A DNA stretch of 64,000 nt from positions 14,923,001 to 14,987,000 of the forward strand of contig JAPTOF010000008.1 in the NCBI GenBank assembly GCA_028554755.1, in the 5' to 3' direction. The DNA comes from Cordia subcordata. Lineage: Eukaryota; Streptophyta; Magnoliopsida; Boraginales; Cordiaceae. Shown in pieces: positions 9,570 to 19,799 of the stretch (positions within the stretch are counted from its first letter, which is position 1; each line of letters begins with the position of its first letter). The notes under the pieces are model-generated. The model was not told the origin of the DNA, searched no databases, and saw only the letters and a program-made list of their open reading frames with translations. The position numbers and the translations under genes are program-made.

Positions 9570-10557
9570 ATGTCTTCTTCAGGTATTGAGAAGAGCATTG
9601 ATGCTGGTAATGATGAGAGAGGAAGAGAAGTCCTACCTCCTCCTGCAGTAGCCAAAGGCAACAAGAGGGGAAAGTCTCGTGACATGCAAGCTGCTTTCGA
9701 AGCACGTTTGACAAAGGCAGAAGATGTTGCTGATTTCATGCAGAAACTTCAACAGCATGGGTTCGACGATGAGGAGGCGCCAAGTTTGGGGGACCTCTAT
9801 CAGAAACTCAAAAACCATCAAGCTTGAGTACAAACAGTAGAAGAGGCGGCTAAGAATGCACTAATTGAGAAAGAAACCATTGCCGATTGGTTACAGTTTA
9901 AGATTACCGAGCAAGATCGCAGGATGGCTGAACAAGATAAGATTCTTGAGGAGATGAAGAAAGATTGGGCTATGTGTAGAGAGGCGATAGCCCGCGGTGC
10001 ATCAACCCACCATGTAGCACCAAAGGTGGACATGCCAAGGCCTAGTCCCTACAACGGGAAGCGCGAAGCCAAGGAAGTGGAAAACTTCTTTTGGCAAATT
10101 GAACAATACTTTGATGCGATTGGGCTCGAGGAGGATGTTAGCCGTGTGAAGACAGCAACACTCTACTTCTCAGAAGATGCAGCTCTATGGTGGTGTATGA
10201 AGCACCAAGAGTTCCAAGAGGCCAAGAGGGGGCTTCCAACTTGGACTGCTTTCAAGGAGGATGTTTATGCCCAATTCTACACTGAAGAGGCCGAATGGGA
10301 AGCTCATGACAAGCTTAGAGTCATGAAGCATATAGGGACCATACATCAATATGTTCAAGAATACATCTCCCTTAAACTTCAGGTACGTAATAAGCCCGAT
10401 TATGATCATATGTATGACTTTATCAAGGGTTTGCAGCCATGGGGATAACAAGAAGTACGAATGAGAAAGCCTAAAACCTTCGCTCAAGCGGTTGCCATGG
10501 CCGAATCCTTGATAGAGGTAAAGAAAAAGAACAACCCCGCCGAACCCCCGGAGATTT
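9570..10557 (+). pseudogene. Chromovirus gag, capsid region, with three in-frame breaks
   Basis: It starts at ATG 9570. The first ORF stops at 9825-9827 (TGA) and the capsid ORF resumes in the same frame as 9924-10448, where the gypsy capsid core is visible (VENFFWQIEQYFDAIG, then AALWWCMKH and a VQEYISLKLQV segment). A TAA at 10446-10448 and a TGA at 10557-10559 interrupt the end. The protein would form the particle shell and package element RNA. The conserved order and spacing show it was a normal gag before decay; each stop is a single change from a sense codon. It is followed directly by the zinc-knuckle and protease ORF in another frame. Confidence 0.82.
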
Positions 10558-11584
10558 GACGAAAATCGGTGGGGAGGACGAGAGTCCCAAAGGGCAAGAC
10601 AAGGATAGACATGGGAGACAACCTTTCAACAAGGATGAGAAGAGAGATAAGAGATCCATCAAGTGCTACTTTTGTCTCGGTTCCCTTCCATGGAGAGAGT
10701 GTCCAAGAAGACAAACACTCAACATGTTGATTGAGGAACGTGAGAAGATCGGTGAAGCACAAATGGGTTCTCTTCAGTTGCTGAATGCTTTGAATGCCAA
10801 GATAACACCAAGGGCCACACCAAGGGGTGGCTTGATATATGTGGAGGCATTGATTGAAGGGAAGCTCTCTAGGGCCATGTTGGACACTGGAGCTTCTCAT
10901 AATTTCATGGCAGAAGACGAAGCCAAGAGATTGGGACTTACTCTTAACAAGTCTCAAGGGTCCCTCAAGACTGTTAATTCTGGCCCACGACTATTGACGG
11001 GGGTGGTGAAAGATGTTTCTTTAACAATTGGTACCTGGCAAGGGAAATTAAATTTTACGGTGGTACCCATGGATGACTTTGAGCTTGTCCTTGGTATGGA
11101 GTTCTTTAGACAAGCAAAGGCCATCCCTACACCCCACCTTGAACATATGATGATCATGGAGGAGAACACCCCTTGCATGGTCCCGGCGAAGATCCAAGCG
11201 AGACTCAAAAAGAGACAACTTTCGACCCTCCAGGTAGACAAGGGAGTTCGACAAAATGAGGGGGCTTATTCAAGAGCCATGAAAAGAGCGGATAAAGGTG
11301 AACAGGTGGTAGATAAGACACCAAAGGAGGTCACTAAAGGCCGTGGGAAGGTGGAAGAGTCCACATCACCCTTGTTACAAAGGAAGGCACTAACTATGGA
11401 AAAGGTAGACCTTTCATATGATGTAACCTATGGTGGCAAACCAAAGAGGGAGGCAACCATACCTGACGAGACCCAACTCTCCCTTAATCTCCACGGGAGC
11501 CGAGCAATGGACAAGAAGCCGATTGAAGTAGCAACAAGTCAACGGATCCTTGCTGCTCGCGCCAAGGAGTCAGAGACCAAGTAA
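10556..11584 (+). pseudogene. Chromovirus nucleocapsid remnant and aspartic protease
   Basis: This 342-codon ORF begins with a Lys/Arg-rich linker and a zinc-knuckle remnant, CYFCLGSLPWRECP, in which the expected His is missing and the spacing is short, so zinc binding is probably lost. The retropepsin active site AMLDTGASHNF follows at about residues 118-128 with its catalytic Asp intact, and the ILG-type segment FELVLGMEFF lies near residue 180. The protease would cut the gag polyprotein. After about residue 220 the sequence is a charged tail of unclear origin, where RT would be expected. The ORF overlaps the chromodomain ORF in a different frame. Confidence 0.8.
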
Positions 11585-11927
11585 AGCTAGTTACCCTCAG
11601 ACGGAGCAACCCAGTTCATCAATAATCTTCCTTGATGAATCAGCTAGCAAAATGACTAGCAGAGTAAGTCGAGGAAAGAAAGACACAACCACAAAGAGTC
11701 TAGCAACTAAAATGTTAGACCCTCGTGATAAGGAACTCAATTTCATCGAAGCCGATTGCATAAGGGGACTTCCACCGCGGCATGAGTACTTGGTGCATTG
11801 GAAGGGCTTTCCAGAAAGTGAGGCAAGTTGGGAAGCAACAGACTCCCTTGGAAACTTTATGAAGGAGATTGTGAAGTATCATGAGGAGATCGCGACTCGG
11901 ACGTTCGCGAAATTGGGTGAGGGAGTA
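11583..11927 (+). pseudogene. Chromodomain segment of the chromovirus
   Basis: The frame of the 11550-12158 ORF carries a clear chromodomain near 11780-11900: EYLVHWKGFPESEASWE followed by a helix with FMKEIVKYHEEIATR. In chromoviruses this module sits at the integrase C-terminus and steers insertion to marked chromatin. Here the integrase catalytic core is absent, so the module is orphaned. It abuts the purine tract and reads on into the 3' LTR. The shift relative to the protease frame suggests a deletion junction upstream. Confidence 0.82.
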
Positions 11928-12487
11928 TGTCACGCCCTTCTGATGGAGACGTCACAGAGGCAGCAAGATGGAAAGACCGAGACTTGCACGGAGGCATACG
12001 GGGCACTGTCCCATGCTAGCGCAACCCCGATGATGCAGGCGCTATGCGAGCAACCGTGTGGCAAGGATGACAAGGCTTGTTCGGATGTACGCATGGCACT
12101 TCTCCCCAGGAAGGATCTAGAAGATAAACTAGATAGGGATAATATCAATCCCCTTTGATTAAGGGATTATTATTTGTGATTGATTGTAAATATCCATGAT
12201 TAGGGTAGAATAATCTAGAATCTCATAGTAGCTATTAGATTGAAATCATCTTAGCCATTCTTTAGATGGGAAGCATGTATAAATAGCCTAGGTTTTTCAT
12301 TTGTAAGACACAAAAAAGCTTGAGAGTAATTCAAAAGTCTTATTCTCTCAACTCTTTACTTCCGCTGCTTTATTATTTGTTTTGCTAAGCCTTTTGTTTG
12401 TGGTTTTCAGGCTGACTTAGCCACTTTTGCTGTAGAAAAGTGTCTAAGTGCCGCACACAGTGCTTAGGCTAGGCTAAGGGCGTGACA
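11928..12487 (+). repeat. Chromovirus 3' LTR
   Basis: 560 bp, partner of 8953-9511. Differences are mostly transitions. Confidence 0.92.
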
Positions 12488-12732
12488 CCAGGCTCTTATT
12501 AAGTGGTCTTGGAATTTTTTAACTTTCTATGTGGAAGGAATAATACTCTAACACACATGACACTGAGAATGAGCATGATATGTTTAGGCACTAACTAATC
12601 TCTGTTGATATCATATGTGGGGGAACTAAAATGTGGTATAGGAAAAACCACGAGATGAATAACATGCATTTCGATTGTTTTTCCTCCACACAATGAAGGT
12701 ATATGACGACGATGGATATTTGTAACGTCTAA

Positions 12733-13114
12733 GAGTCTGTTTGGCCCAGCTTTTGGAGATTTAAAAGTGTTTTTTGACTAAAACCTGAAGCTGACCTGTT
12801 TGACCCATTTTTAAAAGAGCTTTTACATAAAAACTAAAGTTAAAAAAACTGAAAAATCAGAACCTCCAAATTAGAGCTTTTTAGAAAAGGCTTTTGAAAA
12901 GCAGTTTTTATGTCATGTTAAAATTTGTTTTTCTTCATTTTTTCTCAAAAATAATATTCTATATTTTTTAAAGTCCAATATTAATTTTAAAACAACTAAA
13001 AGCTCAACTCTTAAAATACAGAGCCAAACAATCAACTACTTTTATTCAATAGTACTTTTACCCAAAACTCTACTGCTTAACAATTGATATGCCACAGCTA
13101 GGCCAAATAGAGCC
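12733..13114. mobile_element. Tourist-like MITE (382 bp)
   Basis: Terminal inverted repeats: left GAGTCTGTTTGGCCCAGC, right GCTAGGCCAAATAGAGCC. Identical TAA target duplications flank it at 12730-12732 and 13115-13117. It is AT-rich inside and non-coding. Ends and TSD fit PIF/Harbinger-derived MITEs. Confidence 0.82.
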
Positions 13115-13117
13115 TAA

Positions 13118-13381
13118 ATAATATTATAACACTAGTCCTATCATGTCCTGTGCTTTGCATGGGAGTGTATTATTTTTTATGCGTTATTCTTATGTTCTAA
13201 AATCCAACATGTAATATTTCTCTAACAATTTAGCCTTTAAAATTTATATTACCAAAAAGGGGGAAAACATTAATACAATAAGATGAAGAGAAATAAAAAA
13301 ATTATAAAAGACATGTAATTAAATCTAAACATCATATATATATGATACCATCCCGTTTGGAAAATTAGTTATGACTATTGG
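13118..13381. other. Spacer without recognised features
   Basis: AT-rich DNA between the MITE and the gypsy element. Its last five bases, ATTGG, are the left target duplication of that element. Confidence 0.5.
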
Positions 13382-13742
13382 TGATCCTACAAAGAATTAA
13401 ATAAGATCTTCTGGTCTTCGGTCCAGTGAGCATATCCTATAAAACAATGAAAACTAGATACCAACCAAAGAACTTCCGATATCTAAGTCAATATTTTCCT
13501 TATAGAGTAAGTTTTAGGATGGGAAAGAGTGCGCAAGGTTGAATTGTCTTAGTTGGAACCAAGAGGCCCTATTTACAGTTTAGGGGAAGGGGCACGTGTC
13601 ACCATGTTTGTTGTATAAATATTCATCGGATCCGTTGGGGTTATGATCAGGAAGCACCTTTAAGGTGGTCGGCTCAACCTGGTTGGGGAGTCTTATCAGG
13701 AGGCTCTCGACTAGGGTGGCAATATGAGCCGATCCTATATCA
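13382..13742 (-). repeat. 3' LTR of the gypsy element (minus orientation)
   Basis: 361 bp with a TATAAATA-type box (TATAAATA at 13614-13621 on the plus text). It aligns with 17158-17531. Confidence 0.87.
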
Positions 13743-14654
13743 TCAGCCCCCATTTGGGGACATGTCATACTAGGATGTTGCCAAATGTTCCTGATCAATA
13801 GTATATTATACTTAGGCATTTTCTTGGGTTCTTGGCGCATGAAAGCAGGTTTCCGCGTTTACCTGTGCGAGTGCGTTACACAAAGTGATGCGCCTTTTTG
13901 TAATTATGGTGTTTCTTGGAAACACGCAACATAGCTGTCCTCTGAGTCACGTCTCTTCGCCTACCCGGTGTCTCTAACACCATTTTTTGAATTTCAAAGC
14001 AGTTAATTTGATGTATAAATACTTTTTCCCTCATTTTTGGTTTCATTTTTTTATCTTCCACTTTATATCCCCTCTAATAGCTCTCTCTTTGATCTTAAGT
14101 TTTTCCTCCTTTCTTCTTGCCATCAACAGCTTATGCCACCTTCAAAAGAGCTTCTAGTGTATTCACTTCAATGTCTTTTTCTCTTCTTCAGGAGTCTCCT
14201 TTATCTTTCCTTTTAGAGCTTACTCATTTCTCTTTCTGCCGGTATGCTTTACTCTATACCTTTTCATTTTCTCTTCTTATCTCTGTTTACTTCCTTTATT
14301 AAGTTCTTTCTTGTGCACTTGTTTCTTCTCCCTTTTTTCTCCATTTCTCTCATACATTTGATGTCCAGTACCCTTAGCCCGTCTAGGAATAATGAAGAAG
14401 ACCCTTTCCTACCCGTGTCCCTCCTGACGACCATAGGCTTAAAGGTTTCTATTAGATTTTTATGTATCTTTGATAATTTAGGGAACGTTGAGACTTCTAC
14501 CCCCAATAGCTCCAATACCCTTGACAAGGCTCTAGCCTTTAGTTTTGGTGAGAATTTTGTCTTAGATTTTCTTGGTAAGGGGTTTCTTCCAACAGTTCCC
14601 ATTCTTCATATGGCTCCTGATCAAAACACCACGCTTGGGGATGCAGTTAAAGAT
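13743..14654. other. Internal region of the gypsy element, no recognised domain
   Basis: Between the polypurine tract and the gag remnant. A plus-strand ORF (14244-14708) starts with a hydrophobic stretch, but it lies antisense to the element and matches no family I recognise. No RT, integrase or protease motif is visible on the minus strand. Confidence 0.4.
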
Positions 14655-14829
14655 CTAGAAGTCTATTCCTATGAGAATAGAGTTGTTAAGATGGGTGAAA
14701 TAGCCTAAAATAGTAAGCCTGTTAGTCCTTCCTTTCCATAGGAAAACTGTGGCCTTTGTTCGAGAGGACACCAATGATGGCACTGAAAGTCCTGTTAACA
14801 AGGGTGTCATCGAAGATGGAGAAGATGCT
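14655..14829 (-). pseudogene. Distal part of the gypsy gag, separated from its start by a solo LTR
   Basis: On the minus strand the reading frame of the gag at 16669-17107 resumes immediately beyond the solo LTR once one copy of the target duplication is removed, and then runs about 58 codons to a stop. It contains a Ser/Pro/Thr-rich stretch. No enzyme motif is present. The preserved frame shows that the solo LTR arrived in an uninterrupted gag. Confidence 0.6.
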
Positions 14830-15835
14830 TGATGTATCACTATTTTGAATCACAAGCCTAAATAGTCCACAAGCGCACGAGTTGTTCATAGTGTAGTGTG
14901 TGCAAGTGCGGGGTCGAATCCATGGGGAGGCTAAACGTGGTAAGACTTAATGGTGTGTGTCCTAGGGAATTGCCTAAAAAAGGGGTCCTATGCTAACAAT
15001 CTTTTTAGGAATTTTTTTTGGATAGAATGGAGCTCTAGAGGGAAATAAATCAAAACTAGACTAAGCTAAAGAAAAAGGGGATAGAATGGAAATAGATGAA
15101 TGCAAGCAAACTAGGAAGAACTAACAAATGGAAATGGGCTAGGATGATTATCGCTTGACTATTGGTGACTCAATACTTCCATGCTATGGGACTTAGATGA
15201 TGATTTAACTATTAAAGCTTGCTATTAGCTAGAATTTTAATTAGCTTTCTAATTTACCCCTAGGACTCGGTGCGGGCCTATCCCTAGACGATGTCTACCT
15301 AGAGTATGGCATGGTCCTTATGACCTAGGGCCTTAGGGTTGACTAATTATCATCCTAGGTGGCTTAGATTGATCCTACCTTAGTGCTTAAACCGTTCGCT
15401 GGCTTTTAAGCCAAAGGAGACTCGATCTAAGCTAGCCTGAAGTTAAGCATCATTAGTCTATTGTCACAATAACGGGATTTAGCAATAAAGCACATTCATA
15501 CATGTTCTATGCTATGGCATTCGCGAATATATAGACATACTCAACTATCAAACATTGTCATGCTTGGATTACACCATATTAAGCACTAGAAACCAACATG
15601 CATGTTATTGATGTCATACTTGCTACTAAGGCGCGCAAATACACTCATAGACATGCACAAATAAAATACCTATGTCATATAAACATTACACAAACACATA
15701 GACATGCTTATATAATGATCTAGAAGTGTTTAATAGGAAATAGACATCAATTTATATATATACTACTCATTTAGGGATATTATCAAATCCTTAGACATGT
15801 ATTGAAATAAACCATTGAAACCATGAAAACAAAGA

Positions 15836-15881
<46 letters not shown>

Positions 15882-16668
15882 CCATCAAATCCCATAGCAA
15901 TCAAGTATTTAATTAACCCATAGTACAATCTAAATCACCCTGAATAGATCTTTTCATACGTGGAATAAAATTGGATGAAAGAGAAATGAGAGAACTCCCC
16001 TTCCATCCTTTGCAATCTTGATACAAAATCCTTGAATAGATCTCCAAACCAAGTATTTTGATCCTTACTAGAGCTTGATTCTAGGTGTTTATGTGTGTGG
16101 GTAAGTGTGTGTGAGGTGGGTGAGTTAGGGTTTAGTGTAAGTGAAATGGGTGTGAAAAAAAAGATCTTCCTAAAACGGCTAAAAGTTGGAGTATTTATAG
16201 CAGCTCTGCGGTGCTGCTGGTTGATTAGTTATTGCTGGGCTTTTTGAAGTCACAGGTCCACCTAGTCGGTTGACCAGTTCTTAGCGGGTGCTCGACCCAA
16301 AAAACTCAACTTTCTCTATAGTGACTAGTCAATCTAGCCAGTGATGAGTAATGCCTCTAGGTCAATCAGTTGCTCCCAAAGATTTCAATCTTCTTCTTTC
16401 TTGCTTTCAGTCCTTTTTCTATGACTCGTATACTTTAGTTCTTGATTTTTCAACTGTATGGAAGCTTGTTCATCAACCCATAACTCACCTAGGACATCAA
16501 AATAAGCATTTAGTATAGCATTTTGACTATAAACTTAGCTGTATACAATTAGCATCGCTTATGCACAACTCTACCATAAGTACTACACTAATGCTATCAC
16601 ACAAGCGTAAAGCACCTCGAAAACATATAGAAAATGTGATGCAAACACATGCAAAACCAAGACAATCA
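14830..16668 (-). mobile_element. Solo LTR of a Tat-type Ty3/gypsy element (1839 bp)
   Basis: It runs from TGATGTATCAC to GACAATCA (TG...CA on both strands), with target duplications ATGCT (14825-14829) and ATGCA (16669-16673), four of five identical. It shares its plan and many segments with the solo LTR at 53622-55343: a GTGCAAGTGCGGGGTCGA-like segment near one end and an AAGCATTTAGTATAGCATTT segment near the other. The minus strand carries the promoter-like half first, so minus is the likely transcription direction. A (TA)n run lies inside. There is no primer site or coding region on either side. Confidence 0.8.
15837..15878. repeat. (TA)n microsatellite
   Basis: 21 uninterrupted TA units within the Tat-type solo LTR. 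Confidence 0.95.
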
Positions 16669-17107
16669 ATGCATCTCTCGAGGATGTGGAAGACATCTCG
16701 ATGAAGGAAGCCCCAATAGTAATGGGGATTTTGATGTTCATTTGTAGAGTTAGGTTTGAAAAAGGGAAAGTGTATGGTTGAGAAGAAGGTTGGGCTTGGA
16801 AAGGGAAGATTTGGTTCATGTAGTTTTGGATGTTAGCAAACATATTAGTTAGAGCCACTATTTGCACTGGTGAGCATGACGGCGACGGTGTATTCTCTAA
16901 CTGAGTTGGCTTTGAGAAGGCTAGACCAAAAGACAAAGATGCATTAGAAGGCTTCAAGTCCTGCCTAGGTGGCTGGTTATGGAATTAGGGTGGTTGTGTA
17001 TGATGTCTAGGACGTGGCGGTGGAGGTTGTGGTTGTTGTTGCTCTCTAATTTCATCTTCTTCTCTGGCATGAGACTCGCCAGCAGCTTGGCTACAGGTAG
17101 TAGCCAT
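16669..17107 (-). pseudogene. N-terminal gag of the gypsy element
   Basis: The minus-strand ATG (plus 17105-17107) is followed by a Gln/Pro/Arg-rich N-terminus with the run EQQQPQPPPRP, then a TAA after about 39 codons. The same frame continues through a Pro/Ser-rich region with MFANIQNYMNQIFPF. Such low-complexity N-termini are usual in Tat/Athila-type gag. The reading frame is then interrupted by the solo LTR at 16668. The start lies about 50 bp inside the 5' LTR, as expected. Capsid and zinc-knuckle motifs are not seen. Confidence 0.6.
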
Positions 17108-17140
17108 GTGTACTTAGTGTGAATATCAAATCTCAATTCT

Positions 17141-17157
17141 TATAGATGACGTTAATC
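17141..17157 (-). promoter_or_regulatory. Decayed primer-binding site of the gypsy element
   Basis: Minus-strand GATTAACGTCATCTATAAG (about 17141-17159) aligns base for base with GATTGGCGCCGTCTGTGGG. Every difference is G-to-A or C-to-T, the signature of cytosine-methylation decay. Confidence 0.5.
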
Positions 17158-17531
17158 TAATCCAACAAAGAATCAGATAAGATCTTCTAGCCTTTGCTCT
17201 GCTGAGCATATCTTGCAAAACAATAAAAACTAGGTACCGATGTGGTACTGGCCGAAGAACTTCTAATGCCTAAGTCAGTATTTTCCTTATAGAGTAAGTT
17301 TTAGGATGGGAAAGAGTAAGCAAGGTTGAGTTGCCTTATTTGGAACCAAGAGGCCCTGTTTATAGTTTAGGGGAAGGGGCACATGTCACCTTATCTGTTG
17401 TATAAATATTCATCAGATTTGCTGGGCTTATGATCGAGAAGTACCTTTAAGGCGGTTAGCTAAACCTAGTTTGAGGGAGTCTTATCAGGAGGCTCCCGAT
17501 TAGGGTGGCAGTATGAGCCGATCTCATATCA
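17158..17531 (-). repeat. 5' LTR of the gypsy element (minus orientation)
   Basis: 374 bp. It aligns with 13382-13742 and has a small extra segment near 17240. Confidence 0.87.
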
Positions 17532-17542
17532 ATTGGCATTTA

Positions 17543-17756
17543 GCCTATTCGGATTAGCTTTTTCTTAAAGTATTTTCTTAAATAACTTTAAGAAAAACAG
17601 CTTTTTTTAGAAGATAAAAGTTTTGGCTTATAAAAAAAGCTATTTTTTGAGTTTTCAATTTTCTTGGAAGCCAAATCAAATTGTTAACGCAAAAGTAATG
17701 TAACTTTCTTAGGAAAAAAATGCTTTTTTCTGAAAAAAGTCAATCCAAACAAGCCC
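17543..17756. mobile_element. Tourist-like MITE (214 bp)
   Basis: Ends GCCTATTCGGATTAGC and GTCAATCCAAACAAGCCC are imperfect inverted repeats. TTA target duplications lie at 17540-17542 and 17757-17759. Most of the interior is A/T runs. Confidence 0.7.
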
Positions 17757-17759
17757 TTA

Positions 17760-18712
17760 CTTGACTAATATAATGATGGAACTCAATTGTTTTATTTTAT
17801 AATTTCTATAAATATTTTTAGTTGACTGAGTTAGTAAAGTTATTTTAGTCATTTTTTGGTTAAATATTTAATAGTAAGGAGTAATTGACTAGAAGATAAT
17901 TAGGAATAATTTGGATATTTTGAAGCAATAAGAGCTAACTTAAAAACTAAAATGAAAACAATGGGACTTGTAATAAATATATAGATTTTGTTACTACTGC
18001 AGACTATCCAATATACCCACAAAAGTTAATTAAGTAGTGACATGACTTCTCCCAAAGCTATGTGTACCTAATTGTTCCACAAAGTATTAGAAGATGAGAG
18101 ACATGTGAAGTACATTGAATTTGGAGAGGGAGAACAAAATAAATGTATATTTGATTTGAATCCCTAATGTAATTTGTAAAATATTGGTTAATAAACTTTT
18201 GGTCATTTTATTAAATGTTTTAATTGGCTGACTTTTAATAGGGTCGTTCTATTTATTTATTTTTCAATGCCTCAAAAACCAAAGTGATGATGTGTCATCA
18301 ATTAAATAGCATATATTGTGGTAGCCTTTAAACATTATAACATTAAAAAAAATCCCAACTGTATAATTGATATTGATTTATTAACGTAAAGTAGAATAAC
18401 TAACATAAAAATAAAGAAATAAATAAATTAAAATAAATTCAAAATAATAAGTCTTGAGTCGGACTTAATCTCTTTAAGATTTTAAAACCCTACTATGGTT
18501 CTAATAATTTATCTTGCATGCATATCTCTCAAGATACAATGATTGATTTTCTCCTAATAAGAGTGCTCAAAATTACAAAAATCTTACAGACATGCAAATT
18601 TTGAACCTTGTTGAAAGATTAAATGATAAATTCCTACCTTTATACTACAATCACAAAATATAGACTTTGAAATTTGTAATATTCTAACCAAAGAATTTCC
18701 AGCTTTTCAAGT
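17760..18712. other. AT-rich DNA without recognised features
   Basis: No ORF above 60 codons and no supported repeat. It is probably old, decayed transposon DNA. Confidence 0.5.
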
Positions 18713-18893
18713 CCCTCTAAATACCATAAGCAAACCCCTATATATGAAGATAAGAAAGACACCCCAACACTTTAACCACCAAATGCTACCACAGGCAAAC
18801 CCTCTAAATACCATAATTAAACCCCTATATATGTAGGTAAGAAAGACACCCCAACACTTTAACCACTAAATGCTACCACAAGCAAACCTCCAT
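18713..18893. repeat. Tandem duplication, 87-bp unit, about 2.1 copies
   Basis: The unit starts CCCTCTAAATACCATAA and contains AAGACACCCCAACACTTTAA. Copies at 18713 and 18800 are about 93% identical by eye, so the duplication is recent. Confidence 0.9.
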
Positions 18894-19049
18894 ATATATA
18901 GATTAGTTGTAAAAGGAGGCCAATAGCAAACACTATTTGAATTGAAGTTCAAGTGATTGAATGATAAAAAGGGAAAATTTTCATAGAAGTGAGACTCTTA
19001 TTATCTGGGATACTAAAAATAGAAGGTGATTATGGTGTTTGAATTCCAT

Positions 19050-19571
19050 ATAGTTTGCACCTAAAAACACAGGTCATGTGCCCCACATGAAAAAAAGATC
19101 AGGGGCAAGTTTTTTAGAGAAAGCTAACTTTGACCCCAATAGATAAGGTTCGCAACGGGTACCCGAGTCTCTACACCATCAGAGCTTTGAAGTCCTACTC
19201 ATGGTAGACCTCCAAACTTCTAAACATGCCACTATTGATTGACAATTACTTTATACCTAAGAACTCGCATGGGCGGCTGCATGACAGTGAAGACGCCTTG
19301 ATGAAAGGGCATAGCCCTAACCCCCTAAGAAGATTTGTCACTTTGTGAAGCTGATAGGCCACCTGGAAAGGGTGTTAGAGAGTAGTGGTTACTACATCAA
19401 CGGAAGCCAAAATGCCCTATAAATAACAAGCGGACTCAGGATAAAAGGAAAGAGGCACATTCTCAATCCAACCTCATATATAATCCAAGCCCTATTAACT
19501 TGATCATCGGAGCTTACTCTACTGGGATAAAGGCCCATTGCTCGTCTTTCTTTGTAGGTTTTTGGTGATCA
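19050..19571 (+). mobile_element. LTR fragment of a Tat/Athila-like gypsy element
   Basis: It has a TATA box (CCTATAAATAAC near 19410), followed by CACATTCTCAATCC, then TTGATCATCGGAGCTTACTC and the end TTTGTAGGTTTTTGGTGATCA. This is the R/U5 pattern of plant Tat-lineage LTRs. GC content is higher than its flanks. The 5' edge and target duplications were not found, and no primer site follows, so it is a solo LTR or fragment. Confidence 0.5.
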
Positions 19572-19799
19572 TAATAGTACTAGTTATTTCAAGCATCATT
19601 AAAAGGAAAAGAAAAAAAATTGATTACAAAAGTAGGAAAAGATTTGATAATTGAAACATTCTGTTAAAAGTTACTGAGATTCCATGTCAATAAAAACTTA
19701 GTGATTCTTAACAAGGTATCAAAATTGGATTTAAGTTGCATCGTCCACATGTGACTTAGACTCCTATGGTCTAGCAAGTGAAAAATGGACAGGAGAAAA

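Larger units (their letters stand above)
8953..12487 (+). mobile_element. Non-autonomous chromovirus (Ty3/gypsy) with gag, protease and chromodomain but no RT, RNase H or integrase
   Basis: LTRs at 8953-9511 (559 bp) and 11928-12487 (560 bp) begin TGTCACGCCC and end with its inverted form (GGGCGCGACA and GGGCGTGACA). They are about 95% identical over the part compared by eye, so the insertion is fairly young. The 3' LTR is preceded by the purine-rich GGGTGAGGGAGTA. The 2.4-kb internal region encodes gag, an aspartic protease and a C-terminal chromodomain; about 3 kb of RT, RNase H and integrase is absent. The target duplication is imperfect (TCAG / CCAG). It sits in the LTR of TRIM 2. It would need enzymes from an intact relative to move. 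Confidence 0.88.
8658..12553 (-). mobile_element. TRIM 2, same family as TRIM 1, split by a chromovirus
   Basis: The left LTR (8658-8777, 120 bp) starts TGTGAAGAATC and ends TCTAACA. The right LTR starts at 8893 (TATGAAGAATC, with G to A in the terminal TG), is cut at 8952 and resumes at 12488-12553. Perfect target duplications CACAT flank the whole at 8653-8657 and 12554-12558, which proves the two halves belong together. The minus-strand primer site TGGCATTAGAGC (8881-8892) abuts the right LTR. The internal 115 bp have no coding capacity and no minisatellite, unlike TRIM 1. Without the insertion the element is about 360 bp. Confidence 0.92.
13382..17531 (-). mobile_element. Shrunken Tat/Athila-like Ty3/gypsy element, split by a solo LTR
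   Basis: LTRs at 13382-13742 (361 bp) and 17158-17531 (374 bp) share about 360 bp. On the minus strand they start TGATAT and end near GGATCA. Perfect target duplications ATTGG lie at 13377-13381 and 17532-17536. On the minus strand the left LTR is preceded by AAATGGGGGCTGA (polypurine tract). The right LTR is followed by a decayed primer site that matches the Tat/Athila-type TGGCGCCGTCTGTGGG if G-to-A and C-to-T changes are allowed. A gag start follows. Without the nested LTR the internal region is only about 1.6 kb and has no pol, so this is a deletion derivative. Confidence 0.85.

Noticed and set aside
9570..12158. Intact autonomous chromovirus
   Set aside because: RT, RNase H and integrase motifs are absent in all frames, and gag has in-frame stops.
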